From the NCBI GenBank assembly GCA_963776665.1, contig CAVZNQ010000023.1:227569-291568 (forward strand): a stretch of 64,000 nucleotides of DNA, in the 5' to 3' direction. The DNA is from Roseiarcus sp963776665. GTDB taxonomy: Bacteria; Pseudomonadota; Alphaproteobacteria; Rhizobiales; Beijerinckiaceae. Shown one piece after another: positions 25,651 through 35,192 of the stretch; within the stretch, counting starts at the first letter, position 1; each line of letters begins with the position of its first letter. The notes below the pieces were generated by a model. That model had not been told where the DNA came from. It saw nothing but the letters and a program-made list of their open reading frames with translations, and did not search any database. Made by a program: the position numbers and the translations under genes.

Positions 25651-26424
25651 TCATATCACGGCGAGCAGGCCGCCATCGACATAGATGATTTGCCCGTTCA
25701 CATAGGCCGAGGCGGGCGAGGCGAGGAACACCGCAACGCCGATGAGATCCTCTGGCTTGCCCCACCGGCCGGATGGCGTGCGACCCTTGACCCAGGCGTC
25801 GAATTTGGCGTCGGCGATCAACGGCTTGGTCATTTCGGTGTCGATATAGCCTGGCCCGATCGCGTTGGCCTGGATGTCGTGCCCCGCCCATTCCGCCGCC
25901 ATCGCCCGGGTCAGCATCCTGATGCCGCCTTTCGCTGCGGTATAGGGCGCGATGGTCGCCCGCGCGACCTCGCTCGCGAGTGAAGCGACGTTGATGATCT
26001 TGCCGCCGCGCCCGCGCGCGATCATCCGCCGCGCCGCCTCGCGGCCGACCTGGAACGAGCCGGTGAGGTGGGTCTCGACGACGCGGCGCCATTCGTCGGT
26101 CTTGATGTCGAGCATCGGCTTCCTGAGCTGGAACCCGGCGTTGTTGACAAGGATGTCGATTTCGACCCCCGAGGCGTCAAAGTGCTCGAACGCCGCGAGA
26201 ACCGCCGCTTCGTCGGCGACGTCGAACGGCCGCGCGAGCGCGCGCCGCCCTTCCGCCTCGAAGGACTTGGCGACCGTCGCGAGCTTCTGCTCGTCGCGGC
26301 CGTTGAGGACGATGGTCGCGCCCGCCGCCGCGAGGCCGCGCGCCATCGCCAGCCCAAGGCCGTCCGAGGAGCCGGTGACAAGCGCCGTCTTGCCGGTAAG
26401 GTCGAAGAGATGGGGCATGGTCAT
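25651..26424 (-). CDS. Short-chain dehydrogenase/reductase (gluconate 5-dehydrogenase-like)
   Basis: 257-residue classical SDR. The NAD(P)-binding TGSSDGLG (about 17-24), NNAG, catalytic Ser in NVASLAS and YxxxK in YTAAKGG are all present, and the C-terminus ends YVNGQIIYVDGGLLAVI as in 2-deoxy-gluconate/gluconate 5-dehydrogenases. Substrate is inferred only from that similarity. ATG 26424 (MTMPHLFDLTGK) is chosen; the longer frame runs through the neighbouring xthA gene and is not real. 8 bp beyond xthA, upstream of the efflux operon. Confidence 0.85.
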   Translation of the reverse strand: MTMPHLFDLTGKTALVTGSSDGLGLAMARGLAAAGATIVLNGRDEQKLATVAKSFEAEGRRALARPFDVADEAAVLAAFEHFDASGVEIDILVNNAGFQLRKPMLDIKTDEWRRVVETHLTGSFQVGREAARRMIARGRGGKIINVASLASEVARATIAPYTAAKGGIRMLTRAMAAEWAGHDIQANAIGPGYIDTEMTKPLIADAKFDAWVKGRTPSGRWGKPEDLIGVAVFLASPASAYVNGQIIYVDGGLLAVI

Positions 26425-26432
26425 CTCAAAAC

Positions 26433-27212
26433 TCACAGGGCGAGGTCGACGCGGATCGGCGTATGGTCGGAGGCCTTGTCGCGCCCGCGCATGGCCTTGT
26501 CGATGGCGACGGACCGCAGCCGGTCGGCGGCCTGCGGCGAAAGCATGAGGTGGTCGATGCGGATGCCGTTGTTCTTCTGCCACCCGCCGGCCTGATAGTC
26601 CCAGAACGTGTACAAGCCTCCCGCGTCCGTGGTCGCGCGCAAGGCGTCGGTGAGGCCGAGCGCCATGAGTTCGCGATATTTCATCCGCGTCTGCGGCAGG
26701 AACAGCGCGTCGTTGACCCATTGTTCGGGATGGGCGGCATCGCGCGGCTCGGGAATGACGTTGAAATCACCGGCGAGGACGAGCGGCTCCTCATATTGCA
26801 TGAGCATGCGCGCATGGGCGATGAGCCGCTCCATGAAGGCGAGCTTATAGGGGTATTTCTCCGAGTTCACCGGATTGCCGTTCGGCAGGTAGACGCTCGC
26901 CACCCGCACGACGCCGTCGCCCGCCGGAATGACCGCCTCGAGGTAGCGCGACTGGGAGTCGTTCTCGTCTCCCGGCAGGCCGCGGGCGACCTCGAACGGA
27001 CGCTTGGAGAGAATGGCGACCCCGTTGAAGGCCTTCTGGCCATGGGTCTCGATGTTGTAGCCAAGCTCCTCGACCTCCATCCGCGGGAACTGCTCGTCGA
27101 GGCACTTGATTTCCTGCAGGCAGAGCGCGTCGGGGCTGACCTCCTTCAGATAGTCGAGGAGGTGGGGAAGCCGTTGACGGACCGAGTTGACATTCCAGGT
27201 GGCGATGCGCAA
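26433..27212 (-). CDS. xthA: Exodeoxyribonuclease III
   Basis: 259-residue Mg-dependent AP endonuclease/3'-exonuclease of the base-excision repair pathway. Motifs visible in order: RIATWNVNSVRQR at the start, LQEIKC (catalytic Glu), VYLPNGNP, LAGDFNVIPEP (Asp and Asn), YTFWDYQAGG, and the C-terminal SDHTPIRVDL (Asp-His). The TTG at 27212 gives the canonical start LRIATWNVNS; an ATG at 27263 would add 17 unrelated residues and overlap the divergent methyltransferase gene. The start choice is moderately certain; the identity is certain. Confidence 0.93.
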   Translation of the reverse strand: MRIATWNVNSVRQRLPHLLDYLKEVSPDALCLQEIKCLDEQFPRMEVEELGYNIETHGQKAFNGVAILSKRPFEVARGLPGDENDSQSRYLEAVIPAGDGVVRVASVYLPNGNPVNSEKYPYKLAFMERLIAHARMLMQYEEPLVLAGDFNVIPEPRDAAHPEQWVNDALFLPQTRMKYRELMALGLTDALRATTDAGGLYTFWDYQAGGWQKNNGIRIDHLMLSPQAADRLRSVAIDKAMRGRDKASDHTPIRVDLAL

Positions 27213-27238
27213 GCGCGGGGCTCCGTGCCGAGGGTGAC

Positions 27239-28196
27239 ATGCTGGGACGACTGAAATTTTCACGGAAGGGCGACGCGGGCAAGGCGTCGCCGCAGGGCGG
27301 CGGCGACAGGTTCGCCGCGCCGGCGCCCGGCTTCGACGAAGCGGCCTATCTCAGGGCCAATCCCGACGTCGTCGCGAGGATCGAGGCGGCGCCCGGCTTC
27401 AGCGGCTGGCGCCACTTTGTCGAGGAGGGGTGGCTGGAGAACCGAGTCGGGGTTCCGCTATCTGTCTACGATGAGGTTCGGCGGCAGAGGAATTATGAAG
27501 TCGATCAGGTCCTTCCTCCCGCTTTCTTGAGAAAAAGGATTCACGGCTCTGAGGACATCAACACCTTCGAGCAGGTCGGACGCGCGGTAGCGTCCGACGT
27601 GATCGGCTATCTTGGCCGGGTTCAAGCCTTGGGCCCCGAGTTTCGCGTCCTCGACTTCGGCGTCGGGTGCGCGCGGGTCATGAAGCCGCTGTTGCGAGCT
27701 TGCCCGCGAGGCGCTTCCGGGCAGAACAATTGAGTGGCATGGATGTGACATCGACGCACAGGCGATCGAATGGTGCCAGGCGTTCCTAAGCGGGCGGGGG
27801 ACCTTCGCCGTCAACGCGACGATGCCGCCCCTGCCGTACCCCGACCGCTTTTTCGACTTCGTCTATTCGATCTCGATCTTCACCCATTTGCCAGAGGCGA
27901 TGCAGTTCGCCTGGCTCGAGGAAATCAACCGGGTCATGAAACCGGGCGGCCGGGCGGTCATTTCCACCCATTCCTTCGGACCGCCGCGCAAGCGGAAGGA
28001 GGAAAGGCTGATCGCGCACGGCTTTCACCATGGCGGAGGCAAGGGCGCCGAAGGCCTGCCGGATTTCTATCAGACTTCGTACCACACCCGCGAGTACATC
28101 GAGCGGGAATGGGCAAAGGTTATCGCTGTGGAAAGCTTCGTCGAGAAGGGCGTCAACAAGGACCAGAACCTGGTGCTGTGCCGGAGGCGCGGGTGA
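27239..28196 (+). pseudogene. Class I SAM methyltransferase with N-terminal DUF-type helical module, frameshifted
   Basis: The first frame (27239-27733) encodes a module of the type FDEAAYLRANPDV...HFVEEGW, common in front of glycan-related enzymes, then VLDFGVGCARVMKPLL, the SAM-binding loop. It ends prematurely. The frame one base on continues IEWHGCDIDAQAIEWCQAF, PYPDRFFDFVYSISIFTHLP and RVMKPGGRAVISTH, the rest of the methyltransferase, to 28196. Removing one base between 27705 and 27723 gives about 318 residues. Divergent from xthA. Substrate unknown; the accessory context suggests a surface sugar or lipid. Confidence 0.75.
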
Positions 28197-28256
28197 CATT
28201 GCGCCAGTCACGGGAGCGCCGAGATCAGTCGTTGCCAGAACTGGGCGCGCGCGCTT

Positions 28257-28334
28257 TGTCATTCCCGCGTAAGCGGGAATCCAGGGCCGCATCAACACCT
28301 TAACTCTGGATGGCCCGCCTTCGCGGGCATGACA
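28257..28334. repeat. Inverted pair of REP-like units
   Basis: Units at 28257-28283 (TGTCATTCCCGCGTAAGCGGG...) and 28305-28334 (...CCCGCCTTCGCGGGCATGACA) form an inverted pair of the same family as 1995-2125. They separate the methyltransferase from the radical SAM gene. Confidence 0.78.
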
Positions 28335-28443
28335 GGGCGTTGCTTCGGCGACAGTCCGTTGCTGGTCATCAGGCTTCGCTCCGCGTCCGCCCTATGCTAA
28401 GGGCTTTTAAATCGACGCCGGTTCGACGTTCCCAAGGGCGGGC

Positions 28444-30187
28444 ATGCCTCAGCGCACATTCACGATCGTTCTGATCAAGCCGTCGCACTACGACGGCGAT
28501 GGCTACGTCATCCAGTGGCGGCGCTCGACGATCCCTTCGAACAGTCTCGCGAGCGTCTATGGCCTGCTCGCCGAATGCGCCGAAGCCCGCGTTCTCGGCC
28601 CCGAGGTCGACATCGAGATCGAGATTTACGACGAGTGCAACACCATCGTCGACATTCCCGCGATCGCGCGCCGCATCCTGGCCAACTCAGGCATGGTCGC
28701 GCTGGTCGGGGTGCAATCGAAATCAGTTTCCGCGCGCGCTCGACATCGGGCGCAAGTTTCGCGAAGCGGGCGTGACCGTCGCCGTCGGCGGCTTCCATGT
28801 CTCGGGATGCATCGCCATGCTGCCCGAACTGCCGCCGGATTTGAAGCAAGCGCAGGCGCTGGGGATGATCCTCTACGCAGGCGAGGGCGAAGGCCGCCTG
28901 GCTGACTTCCTCAAGGACATCCACGCCGGCGCGGCAAAACCTGTCTACAATTACCTCAACGACATGCCGGACATGGCCGCGGCGGCGATTCCCGTTCTGC
29001 CGCGCCCGGTCGTGACCCGGGTGGCCGGGCACTACACGAGCTTCGACGCCGGCCGCGGCTGCCCTTTCCAGTGCTCGTTCTGCACCATCATCAACGTGCA
29101 GGGGCGCAAGTCGCGCTACCGCACCGCCGATGACGTCGAGGCGATTGTGCGCGCCAACGCCGCCCAGGACGTGACCCGGTTTTTCGTCACCGACGACAAT
29201 TTCGCCCGCAACCGCAACTGGGAGCCGATCCTCGACCGGCTCATCGAACTGCGCGAGAACCAGGGCTTCAAGATCCGGCTCCTGCTCCAGGTCGACACGC
29301 TCTGCCACAAGATCCCGGGTTTCATCGAGAAGGCGGCGCGAGCCGGCTGCAACGCGGTCTTCATCGGGCTCGAAAACATCAACCCCGCTTCGCTCATGGG
29401 GGCAAAGAAGCGCCAGAACAAGATCTGGGAATATCGCGAGATGCTGCTCGCCTGGAAGCGGGCGCACGTGATGACCTGGGCGGGCTATATCCTCGGCTTT
29501 CCGACCGACACGCCGGAATCGATCGCCCGCGACATCGAGACCATCAAGCGCGAGCTGCCGATAGACATTCTCGAATTCTTCTTTCTCACGCCCCTGCCGG
29601 GTTCGGAGGACCACAAGGTCCTTCATCTCAAGGGAGCGCGGATGGAAGAGGACATGAACAATTACGATCTCGAGCATGTCTGCGCCGACCATGCGATCAT
29701 GTCGGCGGAAACATGGCGCGCCGTCTATCGCGACGCGTGGGCGCGCTATTATTCCGACGCCCATGTCGAGACGGTGCTGAAGCGCGCGGTCGCGAGCGGC
29801 ATCAGTCCGAAGAAGATCGTCGATGCGATGACGGTGTTTTCGGGCTCGTCCCGGATCGAGGGCGTGCATCCGCTTCAGTTCGGCTACGTGCGGCGCAAGA
29901 TCAGGACGAGCCGCCGGCACGGGACGAAGATCGTGAACCCGGTTCTCTTCTATCCCTGGCGAGCGTGGGACTTCCTGTCCGTCGCCGGAAAATGGGCGGC
30001 GCTCGCGTTGCGCTACCGCTCGATCCTGCGCCGCGTGCTCGCCGATCCGAACGGCGCGGCCTACATGGACGAAGCGCTGAAACCCTCGACCGAAGTCGAC
30101 CACGCCCACGATTTCGTCGCCGGCTACGCCGACAAGATCCCCGACACCTACGGCGCGCCGAAGCGCGAGGCTGCGGCTGCTGAGTGA
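28444..30187 (+). pseudogene. B12-binding-type radical SAM protein, one-base frameshift
   Basis: The start at 28444 (MPQRTFTIVLIKPSHYD) gives an N-terminal cobalamin-binding-like Rossmann region up to VALVGVQS. At 28720-28722 the run AAA shifts the frame; with one A removed it reads VGVQSNQFPRALDIGRKF and continues without interruption to 30187 (about 580 residues). The radical SAM cluster motif CPFQCSFC begins at 29060. The C-terminal part (DILEFFFLTPLPGSEDH) matches B12/rSAM proteins of the BchE/HpnP-like superfamily. Reaction unknown, possibly methylation or rearrangement of a lipid or cofactor. No classic B12 His ligand motif (DxHxxG) is seen. Confidence 0.78.
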
Positions 30188-30280
30188 GGCGGCTTGAAGG
30201 TTGCGCGCGCAAAAGCCGTTCGGATGAACCCCGCTGCCATTGCTGTGATGGTCAACGCCCTGCTCTAAAGTCCCAGCTCG

Positions 30281-31201
30281 TCACTGGTCGGCGGGGATTA
30301 TGCCGAAGATCTCCGAATACCGCCCGCCGCGGGCTTCGTCCCACTTCCGGTGCGCCCACATCCATTGCTCGGGCGCCTCGCGGATGAAGGCTTCGAATTG
30401 TTTGTGGAGCGCGGCGGTCGCGACGATGGCGTCGGCCTCGCGATCGTTGGTTTCGGGAACGGGTATGCGCTCGCCCTTGATCACGAAACGGACATCGGGG
30501 CGGCGGAACGCGGCCCCGGCGTAGAGCGGAAGGCCGGTCGTGCGGGCGAGCAGGGCCGGGAAGACGGTCGAGCGCGCCGGCGCGCCGAAGAAAGGAACGA
30601 GCGCGCCGCGATCGTCGCGCAGGTCAGCGAGGAACGCCGGATAGCCGCCGTCCTTCGCCTTCTTGAGCAGCGTCCGGGCGGCGGTCGCGGTCTTCGGCAC
30701 AAGCCCCCCTTCGTAGATCGGCTGGCGCAATTTGAGCGTCGCGGCGTCGACATAAGGATTGCTCAAACGCTGATAAACGCCGGTGAAGGGCGCGCCCATG
30801 AGCTTGCCGGCGTAGGCGACGAGCTCCCAGTTGCCGAGATGGAGGCCGCAGACGATGCAAGGTCCGCCGCGGGCGATCTCGCGCAATTGCTCCATCGGCT
30901 CGTAAGTCACCCGTCCCTCGGCCATGATCTGTTTGAGGAAGAAGCCTTCGGCGAAAGTGCGGCCGAGGTTCTCCCACATGTCGTTGGCCAGGCGCTCCCG
31001 CTCCTTGAGCGGCATGTCGGGAAAGGCGAGTGCGAGATTGTCCAGCGCGCGCCTGTGGCGGTGGAGGCGGGGCGCGATCATGCGCCACGCTATCCCGGTT
31101 TCGCGTGAGGCGGCCTCAAGCGGACGCGCGGACACCCCCGCCTGGATCAGCCGGAATCCGGCGTATTCCAGCCGATATCGCAGATCAGTCGGGAAGCTCA
31201 T
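30281..31201 (-). CDS. Lipid A biosynthesis acyltransferase (LpxL/HtrB family)
   Basis: 306-residue inner-membrane acyltransferase that adds a secondary acyl chain to Kdo-lipid A precursors. The catalytic HX4E motif is HLGNWE in VCGLHLGNWELVAYAG. The family features VYQRLSNPYVD, the DDRGALVPFFG substrate loop and the terminal QWMWAHRKW (common QYxWxHRRW) are present. Chain specificity cannot be told from the sequence. It stands between the radical SAM gene (convergent) and the oxygenase (divergent). Confidence 0.9.
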   Translation of the reverse strand: MSFPTDLRYRLEYAGFRLIQAGVSARPLEAASRETGIAWRMIAPRLHRHRRALDNLALAFPDMPLKERERLANDMWENLGRTFAEGFFLKQIMAEGRVTYEPMEQLREIARGGPCIVCGLHLGNWELVAYAGKLMGAPFTGVYQRLSNPYVDAATLKLRQPIYEGGLVPKTATAARTLLKKAKDGGYPAFLADLRDDRGALVPFFGAPARSTVFPALLARTTGLPLYAGAAFRRPDVRFVIKGERIPVPETNDREADAIVATAALHKQFEAFIREAPEQWMWAHRKWDEARGGRYSEIFGIIPADQ

Positions 31202-31360
31202 AAGTCGGCCAGCAATCGCCGATGAGTCTCAGGGCGCCTCGGCGGCCCTGTCAAGCCGAGCCGCCAAGCGCCTCGGGCAGGGGGAAGCGGGCTTCCTTCG
31301 CCCGCGCCAATTCTCCATAATGGCGCCCTGAAACGAAAAGCGTCCTGGAGCTTAAGCGCA

Positions 31361-32146
31361 ATGGATAATGCCGGGGCCGGCGAAATGGCGGAGGCGTTCA
31401 CGGCGTCCCCCGCGGATCGGGACTTCGCAATCGTACTCGAGCACGCGACCGGCGCGATCCTCGACGCGCAGACGTTCGAGAAGCCCTTTCCGCTCATCAA
31501 CTTCCGCGACTTTTTTCCGGCCGAATTCTATCGGCGTCTGTTGAGGACCTTTCCCGCGAACGACCGGTTCGTCCAACTGAACGGGGAGGGAACGCGAAGA
31601 CAGTACAACCTCTACGACGAACGGGTCGAACCGGGGACGGATGAGGGCGGCGCGGCCTGGAGCATCGTGCGCCGGGTCCTTTCGTCGCCGGAGATCGCGT
31701 CGGCGCTCAGGACGAAACTGGACCCGGGATTCCGGATTCGCGCCAAGGGCAGCGGTGAGGACTGGCCGATTCCGATGTTTCCGCGGCCGGTCGTCTACGC
31801 CGATCTCGACGGCTACGCGATCAAGCCCCACCCGGATACGCGGCGCAAGGTCCTTACGATGCAGATCTACCTGCCGGCGGACGATACGCAGCGGGACCTC
31901 GGCACGACGATCTACAAGATTTCGCCGATGGGCGTCTTCGCCTGGAAGTCGTACGGCCTCACCAAGGACAAAACCTTGCCCTTCCTGCCGAACACCGGCT
32001 ATGCGTTCGTCGTCATTCACCCGGCCTATTCGCTGCTGAAATCGAGCTGGCACGGGCGGGAGGCGATATCGGTTCCGGTCGAAAAGCCGCGCCTCTCGAT
32101 CCTCAACACCTATTATCGCGAGCCTGCAGAGGCGACCGGCATGTGA
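31361..32146 (+). CDS. 2-oxoglutarate/Fe(II)-dependent oxygenase-like protein
   Basis: 261 residues. An N-terminal helical segment (PFPLINFRDFFPAEFYRRLL) resembles prolyl-4-hydroxylase-type 2OG oxygenases. The iron-binding HxD is suggested by KPHPDTRRKVLTMQIYLP, with the distal His in SSWHGREAIS and a nearby Arg for 2OG. Substrate unknown. Its placement, divergent from the lipid A acyltransferase, is compatible with an envelope or sugar substrate but this is only context. Intact frame with ATG at 31361. Confidence 0.75.
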   Translation: MDNAGAGEMAEAFTASPADRDFAIVLEHATGAILDAQTFEKPFPLINFRDFFPAEFYRRLLRTFPANDRFVQLNGEGTRRQYNLYDERVEPGTDEGGAAWSIVRRVLSSPEIASALRTKLDPGFRIRAKGSGEDWPIPMFPRPVVYADLDGYAIKPHPDTRRKVLTMQIYLPADDTQRDLGTTIYKISPMGVFAWKSYGLTKDKTLPFLPNTGYAFVVIHPAYSLLKSSWHGREAISVPVEKPRLSILNTYYREPAEATGM

Positions 32147-32240
32147 TGGGGCGGGCGAAGGCCGGCAGGCGCCGGATAGGGCGCAAAAGCGCGGGGGCGC
32201 GCCACGCTCCCGCGAGCGCGCGGCCGGGTGAGAAAGCGCG

Positions 32241-33643
32241 ATGAGCGACATTTTCATGAGTTACGCCAGCGAGGACCGGCCTCGGGGGGAAGAGTTTGCG
32301 CGCGCGCTCGAGGGGCAGGGGTGGACGGTCTTTTGGGACCGGACGATTCCGATCGGGAAGACATGGCGCGAAACGATCGGAAGGGAATTGAGCGAAGCGC
32401 GCTGCGTGATCGTCCTCTGGTCCAAGACCTCGATTGATTCGAGCTGGGTGCAGGAGGAGGCCGACGACGCGCGACGTCGGGGCGTCCTTGTTCCCGTACT
32501 GATCGATAAGGTCATACCCCCGATTGGATTTCGAAGCGTCCAGGCGGCGGACCTCGCGGATTGGGACAAGAAGGAAACAACGCAAGCGTTCCGTCGGTTG
32601 AGGGCCGATATTGCGGCGCTTGTCGGGTCGGCTCCCCGAGCTCTCCGGGAGGAGGTCCCGCCGGCGCCCGAAGGCCCCAAAGTCGAGGCCGGGAAGCCGA
32701 GAGTTGGCGTGGCGTGGCGTCGAATTCTCGCCAGCGCGGGAACCATTGTGGGCGTGATCTTGCTGGTGGCGGTCTGGCAATCCTGGAAGGATTCGACGGT
32801 CGCCCCTTCAGTCTCGCCGGCGGCGCCGCAGGTTTCGGCGTCGGGCCCCGACGTTGCCCAGCCGGCTCCAGCTCCCGCCGCGCCGCAGGAGCAGGCGGCG
32901 TCGCCCCAGGCGCCGCCGGACACGCCACGGGATGCCGGCGTGTCCCTTACCGAACTCGCAATGCGAATGAAGAATGAGCCATCGGTCGCCAGCGCAATTA
33001 TCGGCGCGACCAAGGTTCTCGCGGCGGCCGACAAGACCTCGGAATTGACTACCGAAGGATGCGGCAAGGATCCCAAAGTCAACGACTTCTATCGTGGGAT
33101 GATTCTCGCGCACGCCGGATATTATCTGGTGATCGCGGACCTTCAGACCGGCAGCTACCGAAACTACGGCTTCCCTACGAAGGATTATTCGCTGTTGGAC
33201 AAAGCGAGCCTCTACGCCTTCTGGACGAAGGAGCGGATCTCCAAACCTGGCGGGAGTCGAACGCGCTCGCCTCGCTTGGCCCCGACGACAAGAGAGCGCT
33301 GTCAGTGTTTCTGAGCGAACTCCAATCCTACCGCGCCATTTATGCGCTGGTGAAGCGGGCCAAGCCAAATCTCGACGCGATCAACTGGGGCCTCGGGGGA
33401 GGGATTCCGGTCGAGGAGGTCAGCGAGATTTTGAGGCGGGCTGGGCGCCCTCCGATCAGCAAATGCTACGAAAATGAATATGGCTACAAGCTGAACTGGA
33501 ACGCCACCGCCAGCGGCTCCACGGAAATCGACTTCGAGCCGACAAGCTACATGATCGGGTTCTGGCATCGTCGCGACACGGAAGGAAAGTCGGATCTCGC
33601 CGACTGGTTCCTGTCGACGATGGCGGGTTGGTTGAAGTCCTGA
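32241..33643 (+). pseudogene. TIR-domain membrane protein with unknown C-terminal domain, frameshifted
   Basis: Frame 1 (from 32241) gives a TIR domain (1-125; SDIFMSYASEDRPRGEEFA, WTVFWDRTIPIGKTW, CVIVLWSKTSIDSSWVQEE) whose putative NADase glutamate is Glu72 or Glu73, then a membrane helix (161-180), a Pro/Ala linker (~185-230) and the start of a soluble domain to YAFWTKE. Near 33231-33245 the frame is lost; another frame resumes DLQTWRESNALASLGPDDK and runs to 33643. The full product would be about 465 residues. TIR proteins often act as NAD-degrading effectors in antiviral defence, but no partner gene (ThsA, Argonaute, cyclase) is adjacent. Confidence 0.75.
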
Positions 33644-33671
33644 GGACTTTGGCTTCCGGCGTCTGGCGCGT

Positions 33672-35010
33672 TCAAAGCGTCGCGGCGACTGCCGCGATGC
33701 GCGCCTTGCGGTCTTCGCGCATGAGTTTGGAACCCGGGACGATCAACTGACCCGCGCCGATGTAGTCGGCATGCAGTTCCGGGTCTTCGTTGAGCAGCGT
33801 TCGAAGCGCTCGCAGGTAGAGAAGCCTTTGCTCTGTCCCCGGGCGCCTGTCGCCGCTGACTTCCTCGTAGGCGGAATCGATGAGCGTGCTTCCGTTCCAC
33901 GCCTCCCGGCTGATTTGCGCGGCCGAAGGGAAGAACTCCGCCGCCAGGCCGGAGAGGCCGCGCCCGCCGGCCGAACGGTCCTGCAGCGCCTGATCGAGGG
34001 CGCAGGCCTGCAGCCAGGCGACCGACATGCCCTGACCGAAGACAGGGTTGAAGCTGGTCATCGCGTCGCCCAGGACCAGCAGTCCTTCCGGGAAACGCTG
34101 CGCTTGGTCATATCGCCGCCAGGTGGCTTCGAGCTTGCGATAGCTGCGGACCGGGCCCTGGATTTTTGCCGCGTCCAGGAAGTTCGCGACGTCGGGCGTC
34201 TCGATCGCGCGAGCGAAGGCCAGCATCTCATCGCGCGACGTCGGCAACTCTTTCTCGAATCGCGTGTGAAGCGAAACGAGCCATCTGCCGCCCTCCGTCT
34301 TGGCGATGAAGGCGCCTCGTTTGCGGGGCGGATCGGGATTGATGGCCAGAAACGCATAGTCTTCCGAGAAAGCGCCCGTCGTTTCAAAAAAGGCGCTGGT
34401 GTAGGATACCCCGATCTTGAGGCTGGATTCCGGCGCGGCCTCGTAGCCCCCCGCGTCCAGGTCTTCGCGCGTGCGCGACAAGCGCCCGGTGCAATCAACG
34501 ACGAGGTCAGCGTGAACGACCTCGTCGGATCCGCCGGCCGAGCGAACCCGGACGCCGTCCACGCCGCCGTCAGCGCCGAACGAAAGGCTCTCAACCGTTG
34601 TCTCAGGTCGAAGGCCGACGCCCGGGCGAGTCGATCAGTTGCTGCAATACCACCTGTTCGATGACCGGGCGCGAGGCGGAAAGATTGCTGTAGCCAAGAT
34701 CCCGTCGCGGCAGCCATTGCCCGTGATCGTAGATGCGGGTGTCGAGCGACATCCGGATTGGAACGGCGCCGCGGGCGGCCAACGTGGCGCAGGTTCCCGG
34801 CAACAGCCGCTCAATCGATTGCTCGCCGCTCTTCAGGAGGACGTGGACATGATGGCCTTGCCCGACGCCGGCGCGCGGCTCTGGCGCCTCGTTGAGCGGA
34901 TCCTTGTCAACGATCGCCACCCGCTCGAAATGCCTCGAGAGCGCAGCCGCCGCCGCGAGCCCGGCCATGCTGCGTCCGGTCACGAGCGCCGTCTTGCCGA
35001 TCTTCGCCAT
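33672..35010 (-). pseudogene. FAD-dependent oxidoreductase (halogenase/monooxygenase-like), frameshifted
   Basis: Starting at 35010, MAKIGKTALVTGRSMAGLAAAAALS is a Rossmann FAD-binding fold, followed by VDKDPLNEAPEPRAGVGQGHHVHVLL, typical of flavoprotein monooxygenases that keep a GQ..H motif. The frame runs out at CCCGGG (34621-34626). Removing one base gives SPGVGLRPETTVESLSF and continues in the frame ending at 33672, with LVVDCTGR and the second FAD motif LVLGDAMTSFNPVFGQGMSVA. About 446 residues when repaired. Substrate unknown. Confidence 0.75.
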
Positions 35011-35192
35011 GCGTCCTAGCCGCTCCGCGACGAAATTCGCCTTCCCGCCAAAGGCGCCTGAAAAATGCAGCCCCGCGACGGTAATTGTCGCCCGGCGGGT
35101 TTGCAAGACCTTGTCCGATTGTCCATCATGGCGCAAGGATTTGAATTGACGGGCGGCGAAGCACAATCGCTCGCGAAAACCTGGGAGGACGC

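Noticed and set aside
32241..33643. Complete Thoeris or similar defence system around the TIR protein
   Set aside because: No ThsA-like, SMODS/cyclase, Argonaute or other partner gene is adjacent; neighbours are metabolic enzymes.
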